Below are positions 59,343 through 64,000 of a stretch of DNA of 64,000 nucleotides, piece by piece (positions within the stretch are counted from its first letter, which is position 1; every line of letters begins with the position of its first letter). Under the pieces are notes generated by a model. The model ran no database searches, had not been told where the DNA came from, and saw only the letters and a program-made list of their open reading frames with translations. The position numbers and the translations under genes are program-made. The DNA is taken from assembly GCA_934120315.1 (NCBI GenBank), contig CAKOTX010000004.1, forward strand, positions 50,148-114,147. Reading direction: 5' to 3'. Source of the DNA: an uncultured Clostridia bacterium. Lineage in GTDB: Bacteria > Bacillota > Clostridia > TANB77 > CAG-508.

Positions 59343-60155
59343 TTAATTCACCCCAGCTTTCTCTAAGTCTTGCATTGCAATCTTATATTCTTCATCACTA
59401 ATTGCTCCATTATGCCACTTAGGGTTATTCTCCATAAAAGATACACCTTTTCCCTTAATTGTATTGCATATAATTGCTATTGGTTTTCCTTGAACTGTAT
59501 AAGCCTCATTTAAAGCATTTACAACTTGTTGCATATCATTTCCATCAATCTCTATGGTATGAAAATTGAATGTTCTTATTTTATCTGCTAATGGTTCCAA
59601 ATTCATAGATTTATTTGTTTCATCATAAGATGAAAATTTATTATAATCAATCATTAAAATTAAATTATCTAATTTATAATGAGCAGCTTGTAAAAGTGAT
59701 TCCCAAATCTGTCCTTCTTGCATTTCACCATCGCCTACTATAGCATATACATGATGATTATCATTTTTATTTTTTTTCGCAATTGCCATTCCAACTGCAA
59801 TTGAAAGTCCTTGACCTAATAACCCTGTTGTTGCATCAACCTCTGGTATCGTTCCTGTGTATGGATGTCCCTGTAATCTAGAATTAATAAATCTTAATGT
59901 TTTCATCTCCTCATCTTTTATAATACCTTTTGAATTTAATACCGCATATAAAGCTGGAACTGTATGTCCTTTTGACAATACTACTTTGCTTCTTTGCTCT
60001 TCTGCAAAATTTACATCTATTTCATAGATTGCTGTTAACATATCTATAATAGATAGTGATCCTCCTTCATGTCCTGATTTGGCTTCATATATCATATTTA
60101 TGATACGTTTTCTATTTTCATTTGCTAAATATTTTAAATGTTCTATGTCAATCAT
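59343..60155 (-). CDS. Transketolase, N-terminal subunit
   Basis: 270 residues forming the TPP-binding domain: MIYEAKSGHEGGSLSIIDML, VLSKGHTVPALYAVL, the TPP motif VGDGEMQEGQIWESLLQAAHYKLDNL and IDYNKFSSYDET. It is encoded directly before the C-terminal subunit, consistent with an alpha2beta2 enzyme. It follows apt after 28 nt. Confidence 0.92.
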   Translation of the reverse strand: MIDIEHLKYLANENRKRIINMIYEAKSGHEGGSLSIIDMLTAIYEIDVNFAEEQRSKVVLSKGHTVPALYAVLNSKGIIKDEEMKTLRFINSRLQGHPYTGTIPEVDATTGLLGQGLSIAVGMAIAKKNKNDNHHVYAIVGDGEMQEGQIWESLLQAAHYKLDNLILMIDYNKFSSYDETNKSMNLEPLADKIRTFNFHTIEIDGNDMQQVVNALNEAYTVQGKPIAIICNTIKGKGVSFMENNPKWHNGAISDEEYKIAMQDLEKAGVN

Positions 60156-60183
60156 CTAACATTCTCCTTTCTAATCTTTTGTA

Positions 60184-60723
60184 CTATGTTTCATTTATAT
60201 CTAATAAAGAATATATATCATTTTCATTATTTAATTCTTTTATATTCATTATTACCCCTTTTCCTTTTACTATTCCACCTAATTCCAATATAGCATTTTC
60301 TATTGCTTTCATAGTATTTCCTGTTGCATAAATATCATCTATGATATAAAATGCTTTACCTTCATAATCTTCTTTTACTAGCTTAGGTAATTCCAGCATA
60401 TCTCTTCCATATTCTTTCTCATATTCAAATTTTTTTGCAACAGTTGTTGGAGGTAATTTTCCAGCTTTTCTTACAGGTACAAAACCTATTTTTAAACTAT
60501 TTGCTACTGCAGCACCTAATATTAATCCTCTTGCCTCTGGACCTACAATATAGTCTACTTTCAAAGAATTAACTTCTTTTGAAAAATCTTCTACTATTTC
60601 TGAAAACACATCTTTCTGTATTATTAAAGGCATTATGTCTATAAATTCTATTCCTTTTTTAGGAAAATCCTTTTCAGTTCTAATATTTAATTCCGATTTT
60701 AATTTATTTTTTAATATTTTCAT
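60184..60723 (-). CDS. apt: Adenine phosphoribosyltransferase
   Basis: Salvages adenine to AMP using PRPP. 179 residues: KDFPKKGIEFIDIMPLI at the N-terminus, YIVGPEARGLILGAAVA, RKAGKLPP and the PRPP motif FYIIDDIYATGNT (about 126-138; the usual Leu-Ala-Thr-Gly-Gly is slightly varied). It sits 15 nt after the DUF4186 gene and before the transketolase pair, a pentose-phosphate/nucleotide grouping. Confidence 0.93.
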   Translation of the reverse strand: MKILKNKLKSELNIRTEKDFPKKGIEFIDIMPLIIQKDVFSEIVEDFSKEVNSLKVDYIVGPEARGLILGAAVANSLKIGFVPVRKAGKLPPTTVAKKFEYEKEYGRDMLELPKLVKEDYEGKAFYIIDDIYATGNTMKAIENAILELGGIVKGKGVIMNIKELNNENDIYSLLDINET

Positions 60724-60738
60724 TTAAATCTCTCCATT

Positions 60739-61098
60739 TTATATATTATTCATTTCTCTTTTTATCCATTCCATTATAACATTTACTATATATTCGATTT
60801 CTTCTTTGCTCAATTCTTTTTCTTTTTCAATTTTGTGCCATTTATATAAACACCCCCTACAACATGTTGCTGTAGCATGTTGTGCTATAAATACTGGGTG
60901 TCCTCTCATTGGTGTCTGTTTCCCATCATTTGGTATTATTTTATCCCCTAACCTTTTACTTATAAAGTCATATGCATGTTCTCGAATTTTGTCCATTCCC
61001 TTTTCGTTAATATATTCTATGTCTTTTGGTTTTAAATGAAATTTACTTCTAAAATTTGATTTTGCTAAATTGTTTAAGACACTTTCTATGTTTTGCAT
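60739..61098 (-). CDS. DUF4186 family protein
   Basis: 119 residues with the strongly conserved DUF4186 core: IREHAYDFISKRLG, NDGKQTPMRGHPVFIAQHAT and ATCCRGCLYKWHKI. The His, Cys and Asp pattern suggests a metal site, but no function is established. A helical tail EYIVNVIMEWIKRE ends the protein. It is the first gene of a probable DUF4186-apt-tkt run. Confidence 0.88.
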   Translation of the reverse strand: MQNIESVLNNLAKSNFRSKFHLKPKDIEYINEKGMDKIREHAYDFISKRLGDKIIPNDGKQTPMRGHPVFIAQHATATCCRGCLYKWHKIEKEKELSKEEIEYIVNVIMEWIKREMNNI

Positions 61099-61151
61099 TT
61101 TTTCATCTCCGCTATTATATTATCATAATTGAAAAAATTTGTCTATGTTTA

Positions 61152-61526
61152 TTAATTATAGGTATACCCTAACTTACTATGAATTTCTTTATGACAATTT
61201 GAACATACTAACATGCATTTAGAAACTTCATTTTTATACTCTTTCCAAGACATTGTATTTCCAGAACCTATCTTAAACTCTTTTTCATTTGGATTTTTAT
61301 GATGAAATTCTAATGCATCAATACATTTATTATATCCACATATACTACATTTTCCGCCTAATAATTTTACAGCTTGTTTCTTCATATTATTTCTTAAAAT
61401 TGTTTTTTGATGTTTTCTGGTACTATTATCAAGTCTAGTTGATTCACCACTACACTCATAACAATATATTCTTGTTGAACTTTTGGTTTCGAATTTTTTC
61501 TCGCAAATTTCACATATTTTTATCAT
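61152..61526 (-). CDS. Small HNH endonuclease-like protein
   Basis: 124 residues with two zinc-binding parts. An N-terminal ribbon has CEICEKKF and YCYECSG. The HNH domain has CSICGYNKC, ALEFHHKNP (His-His) and CMLVCSNCHKEIH. Similar small proteins occur alone or next to phage and intron loci. AAGGATG supports the ATG at 61526 over the GTG at 61535. Its target is unknown; it is not inside the nearby intron. Confidence 0.82.
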   Translation of the reverse strand: MIKICEICEKKFETKSSTRIYCYECSGESTRLDNSTRKHQKTILRNNMKKQAVKLLGGKCSICGYNKCIDALEFHHKNPNEKEFKIGSGNTMSWKEYKNEVSKCMLVCSNCHKEIHSKLGYTYN

Positions 61527-61644
61527 TTTTTCCACATCCTTATCGAATACAATTATACTAAATATCTATTAAAATTTCTATATAAAACAAAAAATAGTAG
61601 ATATTTCTATTTACTATTTCTTGCTGTTTTGCATAATTTTTAAT

Positions 61645-62292
61645 TTAACATATTTCTTTAGTTTTTACCGTAGTTATCCTCTCACATATAATAATTATTT
61701 TTTCATTTCCTAACTCAAACTCACTTTCTGGTTTTTTTAGATCAGTATATAAAATTTTAAAGTTATTATCTTCCAATACTTCTCTTATTTCTTCCAAAGA
61801 ATAATAATTAATAAACATTTTTAATCCATTTTTTAGAGGCTCATCAATTACTTGTTCTCCTTTACCAGATTGCAGTATTAATAGCATTTTTCCATTATTG
61901 TTTAATAAACTGTAATATTTAGGTAGCACTTCTAATACTTCTTGTTTGGTTAAATGAAATAATGAATATGCTAACATTATGCCATCATATTTTTTATCTA
62001 ATATTATATCTTTCATATTCATTTGTAAAAAATTAATATCATCATATTTGCTCTTGGCTATATTTAGCATCTCTTCTGACAAATCAATTCCATCAACATT
62101 AAATCCTTTATCCAAAATGTATTTTGTTAGATTGCCTACTCCACAACCGATATCTAATACTTTTTTTCCATCTAAATAATTTAAAAATATATCTATATAT
62201 GGTGTGTCAGAATAATCATTTCCAAATTCTTTTTCATATTCTTGAGCAATTTCATTATATGTATCAATTGCAATATTATTTTTATTTTTCAT
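61645..62292 (-). CDS. Class I SAM-dependent methyltransferase
   Basis: 215 residues with a methyltransferase fold: motif I VLDIGCGVGNLTKYI (about 45-59), VDGIDLSEEMLNIAKSKY, the motif II-like YDGIMLAYSLFHL and motif III LLNNNGKMLLIL. AAAGGAA fits the ATG at 62292; earlier in-frame ATGs (62301 and 62325) lack a properly spaced RBS. The substrate cannot be predicted. It is the last protein gene before the tRNA/rRNA operon. Confidence 0.85.
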   Translation of the reverse strand: MKNKNNIAIDTYNEIAQEYEKEFGNDYSDTPYIDIFLNYLDGKKVLDIGCGVGNLTKYILDKGFNVDGIDLSEEMLNIAKSKYDDINFLQMNMKDIILDKKYDGIMLAYSLFHLTKQEVLEVLPKYYSLLNNNGKMLLILQSGKGEQVIDEPLKNGLKMFINYYSLEEIREVLEDNNFKILYTDLKKPESEFELGNEKIIIICERITTVKTKEIC

Positions 62293-62373
62293 TAATTTCA
62301 TTCCTTTTTTTATTATTAATATCACAAAAATTGAATAAATACAATACTAATGTGGGAAAAATGTGGGAAGTAA

Positions 62374-62415
62374 AAAAATAAGAGAAAAGCAAATCTTTGA
62401 AACTTGCTTCTCTCT
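62374..62415 (-). terminator. Terminator of the rRNA-tRNA operon
   Basis: AGAGAAAAGCAAA / TTGCTTCTCTCT stem with a 10-nt loop; on the minus strand it is followed by TTATTTTTTT. It lies just after the tRNA-Asn CCA end. Confidence 0.75.
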
Positions 62416-62422
62416 AGCGTTT

Positions 62423-62726
62423 TGGCTCCCCGTGTTGGACTTGAACCAACGACCTATCGGTTACTGCACTACACTAACTTTCATTAGCATTATAATATAT
62501 AATTTGTAGTCTGGACTTTATCTTTACCATATCATATGACTTAGGTAGGTGGTGTAAAGTCTCTACACATAGCTTTCGCCTTGCTCGGTATTATCGTGTA
62601 TTTCTACTTACGAACTTCACCGACTTAGCCACCTTTTCATCTATAAGTTTCCTTATAGAGCTGCTAACTTCTTAATCTTGCGATTTGCTCGACAGCCGAG
62701 CGCTCTACCAACTGAGCTAACGGGGA
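62423..62726 (-). tRNA. tRNA-Asn (GTT), interrupted by a group I intron
   Basis: Exon 1 (62726-62692) holds acceptor TCCCCGT, D-arm GCTCAGTTGGTAGAGC and the anticodon 5' half CTCGGCTGT. Exon 2 (62463-62423) starts TAACCGATAGGTC, has T-arm GTTGGTTCAAGTCCAAC, acceptor ACGGGGA and encoded GCCA. Spliced, the anticodon loop is CTGTTAA with anticodon GTT, matching bacterial tRNA-Asn. The intron lies between anticodon positions 35 and 36. The only stem flaw is a C27-T43 mismatch. It is cotranscribed after 5S rRNA (10-nt gap). Confidence 0.9.
62464..62691 (-). ncRNA. Group I self-splicing intron, 228 nt, in tRNA-Asn
   Basis: Exon 1 ends in U and the intron ends in G, as group I introns require. Guide sequence GCAGCT (near 62660) pairs with exon GGCTGT with U-G at the splice site (P1). 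P3 is GGTGG / CCACC. P7 is GACTTTA with TAAAGTC inside the hallmark AAGATAAAGTCC. These elements come in the correct order, with P4-P6 sequence (AATACCGAGCAAGGC) between. There is no ORF, so no homing endonuclease is encoded. Confidence 0.88.
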
Positions 62727-62736
62727 ATATATAAAA

Positions 62737-62852
62737 TCTAGCAACAACCTATCTTTCCAACAGGGTAACCCGTAAGTATTTTCGGCACATTAGAGCTTGA
62801 CTTCTGTGTTCGGGATGGGAACAGGTATTTCCTCTATGTTATCGTCACTAGA
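62737..62852 (-). rRNA. rrf: 5S ribosomal RNA
   Basis: About 116 nt reading from TCTAGTGACGATAACATAG to TTGCTAGA on the minus strand. The ends pair (TCTAG / CTAGA), and the conserved CCCATCCCGAACACAGAAG loop is present. It lies between 23S rRNA and tRNA-Asn. Confidence 0.93.
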
Positions 62853-63012
62853 AAATTAATATCTACTTATTACGAATGTAATTATACTATACACTTTAAA
62901 AAATTGCAATACATTTAATAATATTTTTTACAATTTTTTAAAATATATACTAAAGCACACTCAAAAATACATAGATGAAATTTTAATTAGGATCTTTCTA
63001 AAATTAAATTAT

Positions 63013-64000
<988 letters not shown>

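Noticed and set aside
58347..60155. Two-part transketolase as a broken gene
   Set aside because: Both parts have good starts and complete domains; two-subunit transketolases are normal in Clostridia.
61152..61526. HNH gene as the homing endonuclease of the tRNA intron
   Set aside because: It is outside the intron, about 0.9 kb away and separated by another gene; there is no direct evidence of a link.
62350..62370. TGTGGGAAAAATGTGGGAAG direct repeat next to the tRNA as an attachment site
   Set aside because: No integrase, no matching second copy of the tRNA end and no phage-like genes were seen in the window.

Overview
The window is AT-rich and densely coded. Nearly every gene is on the minus strand and runs away from an rRNA operon at the right edge. 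It carries a full set of early sporulation genes (spoIIAA, spoIIAB, sigF, spoIID, a spoIIQ-like gene, a spoIVFA-like gene, spoIVFB, spoIIGA, sigE), Firmicutes-type cell-division genes, RNase J, DisA and MraZ. This points to a spore-forming, low-GC member of the Clostridia, probably an uncultured gut or anaerobic lineage. No phage module, CRISPR array or IS transposase was seen. TTG starts with good ribosome-binding sites are common.

Left to right. 1-2091: the body of a superfamily 1 helicase cut by the window edge. 2.2-2.9 kb: engB. 2.9-7.5 kb: rnj-gltX-HAD-DUF951 operon with a consensus promoter and a long leader. 7.6-9.4 kb: dxs. 9.6-13.1 kb: the spoIIA operon followed by spoIID and a spoIIQ-like gene, with two Spo0A-type boxes upstream. 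13.1-17.2 kb: dtd, a zinc-ribbon protein, gpsA, plsY, der. 17.2-18.8 kb: spoIVFB and spoIVFA-like. 18.8-21.0 kb: a sortase / TasA-like secreted-protein operon, also preceded by Spo0A-type boxes. 21.2 kb: an HD-GYP protein on the plus strand. 22.2-24.4 kb: mraZ-rsmH-ftsL with three MraZ boxes. 24.4-28.0 kb: cysteine desulfurase, patatin, WG-repeat protein. 28.1 kb: asnS. 29.6-37.6 kb: a giant cyclic beta-1,2-glucan synthase-like gene broken in two at a repeat element. 38.8-46.3 kb: recD2, rpsT, peptidyl-prolyl isomerase, disA, radA, a WalR-like regulator. 46.7-57.4 kb: a PLP lyase-family gene, sigE, an HNH gene, spoIIGA, ftsZ, ftsA, sbp, two DUF881 genes, ftsQ, murA. 57.5-62.3 kb: a CmpB-type membrane protein, split transketolase, apt, and small accessory genes. 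62.4-64.0 kb: a tRNA-Asn gene interrupted by a group I intron, 5S rRNA, and the 3' part of 23S rRNA.

How the parts fit. The sporulation genes cover the forespore switch (SpoIIAA/AB/SigF), the mother-cell switch (SpoIIGA and pro-SigE), engulfment (SpoIID, SpoIIQ) and later signalling to SigK (SpoIVFA/FB). The division genes are in two blocks (mraZ-rsmH-ftsL and murA-ftsQ-sbp-ftsA-ftsZ) that are normally closer together.

The observations most worth attention are: the 228-nt group I intron in the tRNA-Asn anticodon; the palindromic repeat family, one copy of which sits at the break in the glucan synthase gene; an HNH gene lying between spoIIGA and sigE, which have matching promoter motifs; a spoIIGA gene with no canonical start codon; and two long foldback elements.
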